Positions 16,107-22,329 of a stretch of 22,382 nt of DNA are shown piece by piece. The DNA comes from Euryarchaeota archaeon UBA462 (GTDB taxonomy: Archaea; Thermoplasmatota; Poseidoniia; Poseidoniales; Thalassarchaeaceae), in NCBI GenBank assembly GCA_002506755.1, contig DAYD01000003.1, forward strand, positions 1 to 22,382, written 5' to 3'. How positions within the stretch are numbered: the first letter of the stretch is position 1; the number at the start of each line of letters is the position of its first letter. The notes below the pieces were generated by a model. It was not told the DNA's origin. It did no database searches and saw only the letters and a program-made list of their open reading frames with translations. Position numbers and translations under genes: made by a program.

Positions 16107-17162
16107 ATGTTTGATTACGAAGTCGTTTTGAAGCAATTACAGTCCGTTAACAATCCAAATTCGATTCATGGAATTTTCCCTTACAGGGGAAAGATTTCAG
16201 CTATTGATGCAAGAAATATGATCGATCAATTCCCAAAAGGAATTTGTCTGCTGGACCCCTTTTGTGGCTCCGGTACGATTGTGGCCGAGGCACAGGAAGT
16301 TGGAATCCGCGCCATCGGGGTCGATAACAATCCGATTGCCATAACCATATCAAAAGCCAAAACAATGTCATCCAAATTCTTTGACGCTAATCATGCAGAC
16401 TTAATGGTTCGGAAGGCGATGAGGGTTGGTGAAGAGGAAGTAGAAGAAATGGCCGATTGGCCAAGGAAGCACTTTCACCCTAAAACAGCCACACAAATAA
16501 TGAGGTTAAAGCAGTTTTTCAGTGAGATGAATGACTTTGAAAAAGGTGCGTTTTTTGGGGCAATTGCTCTATCTGCGAGAGGTTGCAATCATTACAAGTG
16601 GTCCAGTAACCAAATAGGAACTATCCAATATCCACTTCGTGAAATTGATTTTTTTGGGAAATTCCATGATAAAGTAAACAAAAACTCCCCCCACCTTCTC
16701 GCGGATACCGATTCAGAAATCCACCAGCATGACACTAGGGGATTGTCTGAGATTATACCCGCGAACTCTGTAGACGTCGTATACACTAGTCCGCCATATT
16801 TTGACGCGTTGGATTACACTTCTTATTACACGAAGTTTGTTTATGAAATCATGGCGAAACATGAAAGATCTGACATCAAGAAAGGATTAATCCAAAAATT
16901 TTCAACATACAAGGACGATATGAAGGTGGTTATGCTAGAAATCAAGAATGTGTTGAAACCAGGGGGCAAGGCAATTTTCGTAGTCGGGGACAAGAAAACC
17001 AAGGATGGCGTGATAAACGGCGGTGAATTTTTCACGGAGTTGGTTGACTGGGAGCCAGATTATGTTAAGCAACGTGGATACACTGGTTCAAGCAGTCAGA
17101 TTTGGGACAATGTAAACAACACTGATCGGAAAGAGCAGGTCATTGTATGGACTAAACATTGA
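16107..17162 (+). CDS. DNA amino-methyltransferase (SPPY type, motif I first)
   Basis: This is an S-adenosylmethionine-dependent DNA methyltransferase that should make N4-methylcytosine or N6-methyladenine. Motif I LLDPFCGSGTIVAEA (48-62) binds the methyl donor, with an acidic residue following in AIGVDNNPIAI (69-79). The catalytic motif IV TSPPYFDALDY is at 227-237. Motif I precedes motif IV with about 175 residues between them, room for a target recognition domain, so it is alpha- or gamma-like in order. The SPPY form is common in N4-cytosine enzymes but is not decisive. I chose the ATG at 16107; a TTG immediately precedes it. It ends 15 bp from a convergent second methyltransferase. No restriction nuclease is recognised beside it. 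Confidence 0.85.
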   Translation: MFDYEVVLKQLQSVNNPNSIHGIFPYRGKISAIDARNMIDQFPKGICLLDPFCGSGTIVAEAQEVGIRAIGVDNNPIAITISKAKTMSSKFFDANHADLMVRKAMRVGEEEVEEMADWPRKHFHPKTATQIMRLKQFFSEMNDFEKGAFFGAIALSARGCNHYKWSSNQIGTIQYPLREIDFFGKFHDKVNKNSPHLLADTDSEIHQHDTRGLSEIIPANSVDVVYTSPPYFDALDYTSYYTKFVYEIMAKHERSDIKKGLIQKFSTYKDDMKVVMLEIKNVLKPGGKAIFVVGDKKTKDGVINGGEFFTELVDWEPDYVKQRGYTGSSSQIWDNVNNTDRKEQVIVWTKH

Positions 17163-17177
17163 GCCCAGAGTGCTCGT

Positions 17178-18035
17178 TTAAGAGCCTAACACCATTTTCC
17201 CTCTTCTATCGATTAACTCGTAATTATGGGATTCGTTTAGTCCTTTTTGGTTCCATCCGACCTTTTTCTTGAATGTCTCAAAATACTCTTCGTTTATGTC
17301 ATATGCAATGCTGTTCCGGCCCAGCTGCTTTGCAACCTTGGTTGTCGTCCCGCTACCAGAGAACGGGTCAAGCACGGTGTCCCCGACAAAGGTGTGTATC
17401 TTGATTAGCCTACGTGGTAACTCCTCGGGGAATGGGGCAGGGTGCCCCTCCTTTTTTGCGGACGCTGGAGGCATTTCCCATATTGAGTTGCAAACCCAGT
17501 TCGTCCACTCTTCGTGAGTAAGCTCGCTCGATTCCTTTACCGACTTCGCGACTGGCTTCCTTTTTCCTTCTTTTGAAAATACCACTATCCATTCGTAGGG
17601 ATATGTAGATAGCAGGTTAGGAGGGTAAGGATAGGATCCCCATGATGAGAACCTGCCAATTTTCCGCTTATCCCAAATGTAAAGTGACAGAAAGAACATG
17701 TTCCCAAGTCCCTCAAAGAACCTCTCTAGGTCGGAAAGAACAGTCTTTGTGACGCGGCGATTGAACTTCGTGGCCTTTCCTGTCAGAAATATCGGCATTA
17801 TGTTGATTGCGATTTTACCGTCTGGTGTAAGAACGCGAGTGCATTCTCGGAACACACCAAAGAGGCCCGCCAAATATTCCTGATACGAAGAGTCCCCCTG
17901 GCCGATTTCGTCTCCCCCGCCATCATAATCCTTCAAGTTCCAATAAGGGGGGGAGGTCACAACGAGGTTAACCGACTCATCTGGAATCTCTTCCATCGAT
18001 CTTGAGTCGCCCAAGATGTATTTGTGTTCAGGCAT
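17178..18035 (-). CDS. DNA amino-methyltransferase (beta-class order, SPPY type)
   Basis: This second SAM-dependent DNA methyltransferase is likely N4-cytosine or N6-adenine specific. The order is the reverse of its neighbour: catalytic TSPPYWNLKDY at 27-37, a central variable recognition region, the conserved HPAPFPEELPRRLIK near 200-215, then motif I VLDPFSGSGTT near 225-235 with AYDINEEYF after it. That is the beta-class layout common in type II restriction-modification systems and in orphan methyltransferases. The frame is open to a GTG at 18074, but the ATG at 18035 is preferred. It lies downstream of a good TATA box and a GGAGG site, and the protein then starts directly with the conserved YILGDSRSM block. 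Convergent with the methyltransferase gene at 16107-17162. Confidence 0.88.
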   Translation of the reverse strand: MPEHKYILGDSRSMEEIPDESVNLVVTSPPYWNLKDYDGGGDEIGQGDSSYQEYLAGLFGVFRECTRVLTPDGKIAINIMPIFLTGKATKFNRRVTKTVLSDLERFFEGLGNMFFLSLYIWDKRKIGRFSSWGSYPYPPNLLSTYPYEWIVVFSKEGKRKPVAKSVKESSELTHEEWTNWVCNSIWEMPPASAKKEGHPAPFPEELPRRLIKIHTFVGDTVLDPFSGSGTTTKVAKQLGRNSIAYDINEEYFETFKKKVGWNQKGLNESHNYELIDRRGKMVLGS

Positions 18036-18047
18036 TGGATTGACTAT

Positions 18048-18083
18048 CCTCCAACTGTTTATGATTCCTTTCACGATTATAAA
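18048..18083 (-). promoter_or_regulatory. TATA box and Shine-Dalgarno for the beta-class methyltransferase
   Basis: On the minus strand TTTATAAT (18083-18076) is a good archaeal TATA box. Transcription would start near 18054 and leave a leader of about 19 nt that begins with GGAGG (18052-18048). The spacing from GGAGG to the ATG at 18035 is about 12 nt, a little long. Together these support the 18035 start over the GTG at 18074. Confidence 0.45.
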
Positions 18084-18176
18084 TTGGCGAGGGGAAGGAT
18101 AGCGTTTAGGTCGTATCCTACTCAGTCGGTGACTACGACATGTATCGTTCCCGTTGGATCTTCATTAACATCCCAT

Positions 18177-18188
18177 TCAGAATTCTGA
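18177..18188. repeat. 12-bp perfect palindrome in intergenic DNA
   Basis: TCAGAATTCTGA reads the same on both strands. It lies between the divergent methyltransferase and DUF3592-like genes, about 13 bp before a TATA-like AAAACTTAAA (18201-18210) that could serve the plus-strand gene. It might be a transcription factor site; a palindrome of this length can also occur by chance. Confidence 0.25.
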
Positions 18189-18252
18189 GTAAAACGCTAG
18201 AAAACTTAAACTCCGGCATCAACATTAAGTTTGCAAGCCTACGGAACCAACC

Positions 18253-18858
18253 GTGGGTTGGACTGACGACGGCTTCATGGGGGTCAGCTGGCTATCGATG
18301 AAGGAAGCATTCGGAATCTCCTTCTTCGCTTTGATAACCGGGCTGGCAATCTGGGCGTTTTCATACTTCTCCGAGGAAGTAGACCCTTCCACAATAGGGA
18401 CTGTTGAGGAGGGAACCGAGTACTATGAGTATTACATGGAAAAGGAGTCTTGTACCAGGGGGGGAGGAGGACCTAGGGTGTGCAATACCTACTACGAGTA
18501 TGATTGTACCGCGGACGTGAACTACACTTACTCTGTGAATGGCGTATCCTACCACGGCAGCGACTCGGTACTCGTGACTAGCTATCCTAGTAGCCAAGGC
18601 GGATGCTTGGAGGATGTCCAGTCGACCCTTCTCCCAATAGGCATCACGGTGAACGTATACTACCAAGAGGACGATCACAGTAAAAGCACGTTGGTGGACC
18701 GCTCAATCGATCCAGTAATCTGGACATTTTGCTGCGGTGTGTGCGGCGGCATACTACTCCTAACCTCCATACTCGTATCGATAAAGAACAACAATTCCAA
18801 GCCAGAGCTCGTTCAAATCTCGGAAGGAAATTACTGGGGTCAAAAGGGCAGCACGTGA
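18253..18858 (+). CDS. DUF3592-like two-TM membrane protein
   Basis: This 201-residue protein has two transmembrane helices, about 19-36 (ISFFALITGLAIWAFSYF onward) and 155-172 (FCCGVCGGILLLTSILVS). Between them is a ~115-residue extracytoplasmic domain rich in Tyr, Ser and Cys. The layout and the pre-TM2 segment ITVNVYYQEDDHSKSTLV match DUF3592-type proteins of unknown function. Four Cys in the loop (in ESCTRGGGGPRVCN, YDCTAD and GGCLED) could form disulfides. The start used is GTG; ATGs at 18277 and 18298 are alternatives and would only trim the N-terminus. A TATA-like AAAACTTAAA lies about 45 bp upstream. It is divergent from the methyltransferase at 17178-18035. Role unknown. Confidence 0.7.
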   Translation: MGWTDDGFMGVSWLSMKEAFGISFFALITGLAIWAFSYFSEEVDPSTIGTVEEGTEYYEYYMEKESCTRGGGGPRVCNTYYEYDCTADVNYTYSVNGVSYHGSDSVLVTSYPSSQGGCLEDVQSTLLPIGITVNVYYQEDDHSKSTLVDRSIDPVIWTFCCGVCGGILLLTSILVSIKNNNSKPELVQISEGNYWGQKGST

Positions 18859-18908
18859 GTGGTCTTCAATTATCAGGATGGTTGTGAATAAGCAACTCTA
18901 AAAATGTG

Positions 18909-18916
18909 GTTTAAGG
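18909..18916 (+). promoter_or_regulatory. Candidate TATA box for the 59-residue membrane protein
   Basis: GTTTAAGG is centred about 23-24 bp upstream of the GTG at 18936, the spacing expected of a leaderless archaeal transcript. Confidence 0.35.
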
Positions 18917-18935
18917 TACAAAGAAACGAATTTCC

Positions 18936-19115
18936 GTGGTTGATCCATATCTCACTTTTGTCATAATCGACATAGCAGTGTTCTTATTCTTGGCATTTCT
19001 ATTTTCAAATCGGTTTGAGAATGATTTGAGCTTTGGGGAGGGGGCCACGCTCTATGTGGTGTCATTTTGTGTGGCAAGTCTTGCCATCTTGTACTGGGTT
19101 TTCACCAGTTGGTGA
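18936..19115 (+). CDS. Small two-TM membrane protein (59 residues), unknown function
   Basis: This short frame starts at GTG and stops at TGA. Its product opens MVDPYLTFVIIDIAVFLFLA, followed by FLFSNRFENDLSFGEG. A second helix, ATLYVVSFCVASLAILYWVF, follows and the protein ends at TSW. The two clear hydrophobic helices are joined by a short charged loop, which is unlikely by chance. An in-frame stop at 18912 limits the 5' end, so GTG is the only credible start, and a TATA-like element at the right distance supports it. It lies between the DUF3592-like gene and the convergent ABM-like gene. No family is recognised. It resembles, in size and layout only, the two-TM genes at 21013-21318 and 21459-21674. 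Confidence 0.55.
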   Translation: MVDPYLTFVIIDIAVFLFLAFLFSNRFENDLSFGEGATLYVVSFCVASLAILYWVFTSW

Positions 19116-19137
19116 ATCATGAGGCACATAGGGCTAA

Positions 19138-19425
19138 TCATGAGTTGAAGGAAAATACTCCTTCCCCAAAGGATACCTCGGGGGGTCCAGCCATGTATGG
19201 CATCATGTTAACCATGAGCTCATTGAATTCGTTTTGTGACGCTTCTAAATGCTCTTTACTTTCATAAGCAGCAACTCCCAACATTTCCGTTTCGCTTATT
19301 CGTACTAGGTTGCTACTTACAAGACCGTTAATCTTGCCGATGCTGTCCCTCAATGACTCCATTGTCGACATGGCTTCCTCAAACTTGCCCGCTTGTACTT
19401 CTGCTTTGGTTATCCTGTAATACAT
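19138..19425 (-). CDS. ABM-like dimeric alpha-beta barrel protein
   Basis: This 95-residue soluble protein has a beta-alpha-beta pattern typical of the antibiotic biosynthesis monooxygenase (ABM)/dimeric ferredoxin-like fold. It opens with the strand MYYRITKAEVQAGKFEEAMS, continues with a long helix (MSTMESLRDSIGKINGL), a strand LVRISETEMLGVAAYESKE, another helix, and ends with PYMAGPPEVSFGEGVF. Proteins of this kind include small oxygenases, stress proteins and proteins of no known function. No catalytic residues can be pinned down. It is convergent with the 59-residue gene. Confidence 0.6.
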   Translation of the reverse strand: MYYRITKAEVQAGKFEEAMSTMESLRDSIGKINGLVSSNLVRISETEMLGVAAYESKEHLEASQNEFNELMVNMMPYMAGPPEVSFGEGVFSFNS

Positions 19426-19520
19426 AATATAGCGAAAATGAATTCAAATTTCAACTATTTGGAGCCTCCAAGAGAGAGGGGTGCGTCTGAGTGGTACCAC
19501 AGAAAGACCGTACTCGAGAT

Positions 19521-19592
19521 GATGCCCGCATACACATCGAGCCCTCTATGATATCGACAGAGTTCATCTTAGTGACTTTGATGCCCGTATAC
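19521..19592. repeat. Imperfect direct repeat, 13 bp, 59 bp apart
   Basis: GATGCCCGCATAC (19521-19533) and GATGCCCGTATAC (19580-19592) differ at one position. They lie in the 234-bp gap between the divergent ABM-like and GNAT genes. The same gap on the minus strand carries a 50-codon open frame (19603-19451) that I could not assign. I see no RNA gene, terminator or other structure here. Confidence 0.3.
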
Positions 19593-19646
19593 CCGAGGTC
19601 CATACTTACACATACATGATGAAGGGGGCTATGTGACGAGATTTGC

Positions 19647-19654
19647 GGGAGGGG
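19647..19654 (+). promoter_or_regulatory. Ribosome binding site that decides the GNAT start
   Basis: GGGAGGGG ends 5 nt before the ATG at 19660, an almost ideal archaeal Shine-Dalgarno placement. It favours 19660 over the in-frame GTG at 19633. Confidence 0.55.
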
Positions 19655-19659
19655 TTAGA

Positions 19660-20118
19660 ATGGACGCCATTATTTGGTTGAGGGAAATGTTCCGTCAAGA
19701 GTTGGATCTAAGGCCTCCTTCTCTAGCAAGAATTAACGAAAAAAGTATAATTATCTATGATGACGATAACAATCCGATTGCTCATGCAATCAAGACAAAT
19801 AGATGGATAGGCTTTGAAATTAGTAGTCTCGTAGTTGACCCAAGTCACAGAGGTAAAGGATTATCACATAAATTATTACAAGAATGCGGTAATGAATGGC
19901 TTTTCGCATATACGCGAGACGCTCGACTTCAATCTGTACTAGAAAAGGCCGGTTTTGAAAGATCGACAATCCCGGGATTTTTGAATTCCTTAAACCTACT
20001 AATCAGTAGAATAGGAATGGGCTCTTGGATGATATTTTCATTGGAATTTAAACGAATTCTACACCAACTGAAACATATTAGAGATTACAAGCTATACGTA
20101 AGGGGAAAGCAAACTTAG
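19660..20118 (+). CDS. GNAT-family N-acetyltransferase
   Basis: This 152-residue cytoplasmic protein should transfer an acetyl group from acetyl-CoA to an amine of an unknown substrate. The acetyl-CoA-binding motif A is seen as SSLVVDPSHRGKGLSHKLL (about 54-72), with the R-G-K-G-x-S core of the pyrophosphate loop. A later FERS segment near 106, preceded by LEKAGF, is the usual motif-B end. The last ~40 residues (SWMIFSLEFKRILHQLKH onward) are less typical. Codons are visibly AT-richer than the housekeeping genes (runs such as AAAAGTATAATTATC), hinting at recent acquisition. The start is chosen by the strong Shine-Dalgarno at 19647-19654. Confidence 0.75.
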   Translation: MDAIIWLREMFRQELDLRPPSLARINEKSIIIYDDDNNPIAHAIKTNRWIGFEISSLVVDPSHRGKGLSHKLLQECGNEWLFAYTRDARLQSVLEKAGFERSTIPGFLNSLNLLISRIGMGSWMIFSLEFKRILHQLKHIRDYKLYVRGKQT

Positions 20119-20141
20119 GGCATGGATTATTATGCGGGTTC

Positions 20142-20148
20142 CATAAAG
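20142..20148 (+). promoter_or_regulatory. Candidate TATA box for the frameshifted three-TM gene
   Basis: CATAAAG is centred about 24 bp before the ATG at 20169, suitable for a leaderless transcript. Its presence suggests that the gene is or recently was expressed. Confidence 0.3.
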
Positions 20149-20168
20149 TCGGGCCCCTATCCGATGGT

Positions 20169-20491
20169 ATGTCTGAACCTCAGGTTGGCAACCCAAATAC
20201 TCACGACGAGGATGGAAAATAGCAGGACTAGGACTAATCATCACATTCAACTATGCTTTTGGTTTTCTTTTCCCTGTAATCGACCTATTCTTTGAGGATG
20301 GTTATTCCTATTTTTATTGGTCGATTTTCACGGTTATAATCGGAACTCCGATTGCATTTGTCGGATTGCTATTGTCAATCGGGGACAAATGGAGAATTGG
20401 TAGAAAAAATATCATGCTCGAAATTATTTTTTTGGTTGCTCTCTTTGGAAATACATTTTTCTGGGCAACACTCGGCACAATTGGACCTTGA
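20169..20491 (+). pseudogene. Three-TM small membrane protein interrupted by a one-base frameshift
   Basis: From the ATG at 20169 the frame reads MSEPQVGNPNTHDEDGK and then meets TAG at 20220-20222. The -1 frame continues from the same point without a break to TGA at 20489-20491. It encodes about 90 residues with three hydrophobic helices, starting IAGLGLIITFNYAFGFLFP, then YFYWSIFTVIIGTPIAFVGL and NIMLEIIFLVALFGNTFFW. The long frame has no ATG, GTG or TTG before its first helix, so the two parts belong together as a protein of ~107 residues. The break falls in GGAAAATAG: five As rather than four would join the frames. It could be a sequencing error, a recent mutation or a -1 slip on the A run. 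The family is not recognised. Confidence 0.6.
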
Positions 20492-20557
20492 ATTGGGCAT
20501 CATATTCCCTAGGGAGGATGATGCCGGAGAAATATCCTTGTGTACTTCATCCTTTGA

Positions 20558-20920
20558 TCAAGCCTCTACGTGGAAGAGCTTGTTGTAAATTGACCATCTG
20601 TCGCCTTCTTTGACTAGGGACAAAGAGTCCAAGAAAGATATCCCGAGATACTTGTCTCTGACCTTCGCTGTTGCCGTGTCGCCGTTTACCTCGCAGGACA
20701 GAATTTCAAACTCAACTGTCCCGGGCTCCTGGGCTGAAACAAAACCTGCGAAATCAGATGTTGAAAGCTGTAGGAAATCCCCATTGAGATATCCCACGAC
20801 CTTCGCATTCTCGTGGAATGCCTCTGTGACCATGTCGCCACTCGACTTCTCCATACTTTCAATGTACATTTCTATTACTTGGTTTACTGCATCTTCTGCG
20901 GTCATATAATTCACATTCAT
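20558..20920 (-). CDS. NTF2-like protein, putative lumazine-binding family
   Basis: This 120-residue soluble protein has the NTF2/SnoaL cone-fold pattern. An N-terminal helix carries VNQVIEMYIESMEKSSGDMV, then AFHENAKVVGYLNGDFLQL, and strands run around FEILSCEVNGDTATAKVRDK, ending in DRWSIYNKLFHVEA. The KSSGDMV-x-EAFHENAKVVGY block resembles the putative lumazine-binding (DUF/Lumazine_bd_2) group, many of which have no known activity. Two starts are possible: the ATG at 20920 or the ATG five codons later at 20905, where the conserved part begins. It stands alone, convergent with the frameshifted gene. Function is unknown; a small-ligand binding or stress role would be a guess. Confidence 0.7.
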   Translation of the reverse strand: MNVNYMTAEDAVNQVIEMYIESMEKSSGDMVTEAFHENAKVVGYLNGDFLQLSTSDFAGFVSAQEPGTVEFEILSCEVNGDTATAKVRDKYLGISFLDSLSLVKEGDRWSIYNKLFHVEA

Positions 20921-21012
20921 TAATTCCGGATAATCCTTTTCCCGGCATTACTCTCGATTAGTATTCGGTCTAATGATGATGAATGCGCAATGAAGGCTAC
21001 CGTTAAAATCGG

Positions 21013-21318
21013 TCATTCCCACCAAGGCGACTCTGCTTCTTCACTCCGCTCGTTCGCATCTTTCTCACCTTTTATGGGCATGGGGATGGCTAAATTATCG
21101 CGTTCTTCTTTTTCACGCTTTGACTGTTCGATGTTTGCGGCAATGGCTCTGCCCAATTCGCCGAACGTAGATTCTACGACAACGTAATACGTCACCCATG
21201 CCATTGGTCCGCACACAACCAGGAATATTGTATAATCAACTACGTCGTTTTGAATGAGTACGAAGAGGAACAAAAGTATGATCGAATCTAAGACTATTGT
21301 TATCTTCAAAATCCCCAT
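21013..21318 (-). CDS. Small two-TM membrane protein with charged C-terminal tail
   Basis: This 101-residue protein has two transmembrane helices close to the N-terminus (ITIVLDSIILLFLFVLIQ at 6-23 and YTIFLVVCGPMAWVTYYVVV at 29-48). A highly charged tail of about 45 residues follows, rich in Glu, Lys and Arg (EQSKREKEERD and later EKDANERSEEAESPWWE), which is probably cytoplasmic and helical. On the minus strand CTTTAGAG (21347-21340) is centred about 26 bp upstream of the ATG, so the transcript is probably leaderless. It is divergent from a similar-sized two-TM gene at 21459. Family not recognised. Confidence 0.6.
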   Translation of the reverse strand: MGILKITIVLDSIILLFLFVLIQNDVVDYTIFLVVCGPMAWVTYYVVVESTFGELGRAIAANIEQSKREKEERDNLAIPMPIKGEKDANERSEEAESPWWE

Positions 21319-21458
21319 GAACTACTTATCCCCAAATAGCTCTAAAGTTTCTTAACACCTAACCTTTTTCTTTTGTTAAAAGCGAATTAAGCCTCATAAT
21401 CGCTACAGATAGTTATGTCGGAATAACCTTGATGTTAAGGTGCCCATGATATTGCATC

Positions 21459-21674
21459 ATGATCGAGGTCTTTTGTCTGTTCGACATTATAGCGTTCACA
21501 ATTCTTGCACCTATGTGGTTGAACAAAAAGAAAGTGGAAAAAGAGGGTGAGGGAAAAGACGAACCCTCGCAAGAGTACGAAATGTTTGACTATGCTTTTG
21601 GTCTGTTTGGTCTGCTCGGCCTCATAGTGACTCTATACATGATATGGTTGTTTTTTACGACCCCATGGGTTTGA
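21459..21674 (+). CDS. Small two-TM membrane protein, unknown function
   Basis: This 71-residue protein has two hydrophobic helices (residues ~3-20, CLFDIIAFTILAPMWL, and ~48-68, FGLFGLLGLIVTLYMIWLFF). They are separated by a strongly charged linker KKKVEKEGEGKDEPSQEYE. A TATA-like GTTAAGG at 21434-21440 is about 22 bp upstream of the ATG, consistent with a leaderless transcript. Divergent from the two-TM gene at 21013-21318. I do not recognise the family and cannot assign a function; the charged-linker hairpin layout is the main evidence that it is real. Confidence 0.55.
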   Translation: MIEVFCLFDIIAFTILAPMWLNKKKVEKEGEGKDEPSQEYEMFDYAFGLFGLLGLIVTLYMIWLFFTTPWV

Positions 21675-21712
21675 CTGAATCGGTTGGTTACGGAATTACA
21701 CAATGGTTTCAC

Positions 21713-21839
21713 GGTAGGGGCGGAAAAACCACTTGCTGATGCCTCTGAATGTTCCCTACCCATACAAATGCCATTATTCAGAAGGGGTTTGTATGGGCTT
21801 TCTCTGTAATAGAAAAATAGTATAGCCCCACTTTAGTGG
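21713..21839. other. Intergenic stretch rich in inverted repeats, possible structured RNA
   Basis: Within the 235-bp gap before the HAD gene are several inverted repeats. A perfect 10-bp pair, CCCATACAAA (21759-21768) and TTTGTATGGG (21788-21797), has a 19-base loop. A 7-bp pair is formed by GGTAGGG (21713-21719) and CCCTACC (21754-21760). A third, CCACT (21828-21832) with AGTGG (21835-21839), has a 2-base loop. AGGGGC (21716-21721) can alternatively pair with GCCTCT (21741-21746), which competes with the 7-bp stem. It could be an untranslated RNA, a leader element of the HAD gene, a terminator of the two-TM gene or a protein site. No T-run follows, which argues against a simple terminator. 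Confidence 0.4.
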
Positions 21840-21909
21840 CGAAAACTGTGTCTGCAGAGAGGTCCCAATAAAGTAGCCATTATGGGCTGATTATTGCCTT
21901 GGGAGAGTA

Positions 21910-22329
21910 ATGGACTTGATTCAAAACGTCGATGATTCGGGAGAAAGCATTAGCCCGATTCTACCAGAGGAAGTGAAAAATTATCTTATAGATATAGACG
22001 GAACTGTGGGGGAAGATATCCCAAATGAGGAACCTCACAGGATGGCTACCGCAGAGGCATACCCAGATGCGATCGAGACAATTAATCGCTGGTTCGATGA
22101 TGGACATCAAATTTGTTTTTTTACCGCTAGAACTGAGGAGCATCGTGAGGTCACCGAAAAATGGCTCTCTGACAAAGGGTTTCGATATCATTCACTGTTG
22201 ATGGGTAAACCCAGAGGGGGAAATTATCATTGGATCGACAATCATGTTGTTAGAGCAACTCGATATTCTTCAAAATTCACGGAACTGGTGAAACGGAACG
22301 CAGAAATCGAAGTCTTCGATGACGTATGA
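21910..22329 (+). CDS. HAD-superfamily phosphatase-like protein (sugar-phosphate type)
   Basis: This 139-residue HAD hydrolase-like protein has the nucleophile motif LIDIDGTVGE (Asp28 and Asp30) after a 25-residue N-terminal extension. Motif II follows in CFFTARTEEHREVTEKWL. The end, MGKPRGGNYHWIDNHVVRAT, combines a motif III Lys with an Asp of motif IV. This end block is very like the HAD domains found alone or fused to phosphoheptose isomerase-like SIS domains in surface-polysaccharide pathways. There is no cap domain. The true substrate is unknown. GGGAGAG just before the ATG can act as a Shine-Dalgarno. It lies some 11 kb from the gmhA/gmhB-like pair. Confidence 0.75.
   Translation: MDLIQNVDDSGESISPILPEEVKNYLIDIDGTVGEDIPNEEPHRMATAEAYPDAIETINRWFDDGHQICFFTARTEEHREVTEKWLSDKGFRYHSLLMGKPRGGNYHWIDNHVVRATRYSSKFTELVKRNAEIEVFDDV

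Noticed and set aside
20352..20588. Plus-strand 78-codon frame across the frameshifted gene's 3' end
   Set aside because: It overlaps the three-TM coding frame out of phase and runs antisense into the NTF2-like gene; the membrane frame explains the sequence better.
20610..20909. Plus-strand frame opposite the NTF2-like gene
   Set aside because: Antisense shadow of a minus-strand protein with a recognisable fold pattern.
20972..20979. ATGATGA resembling a C box of a C/D guide RNA
   Set aside because: No CTGA D box follows within a suitable distance, so a C/D RNA is not supported.
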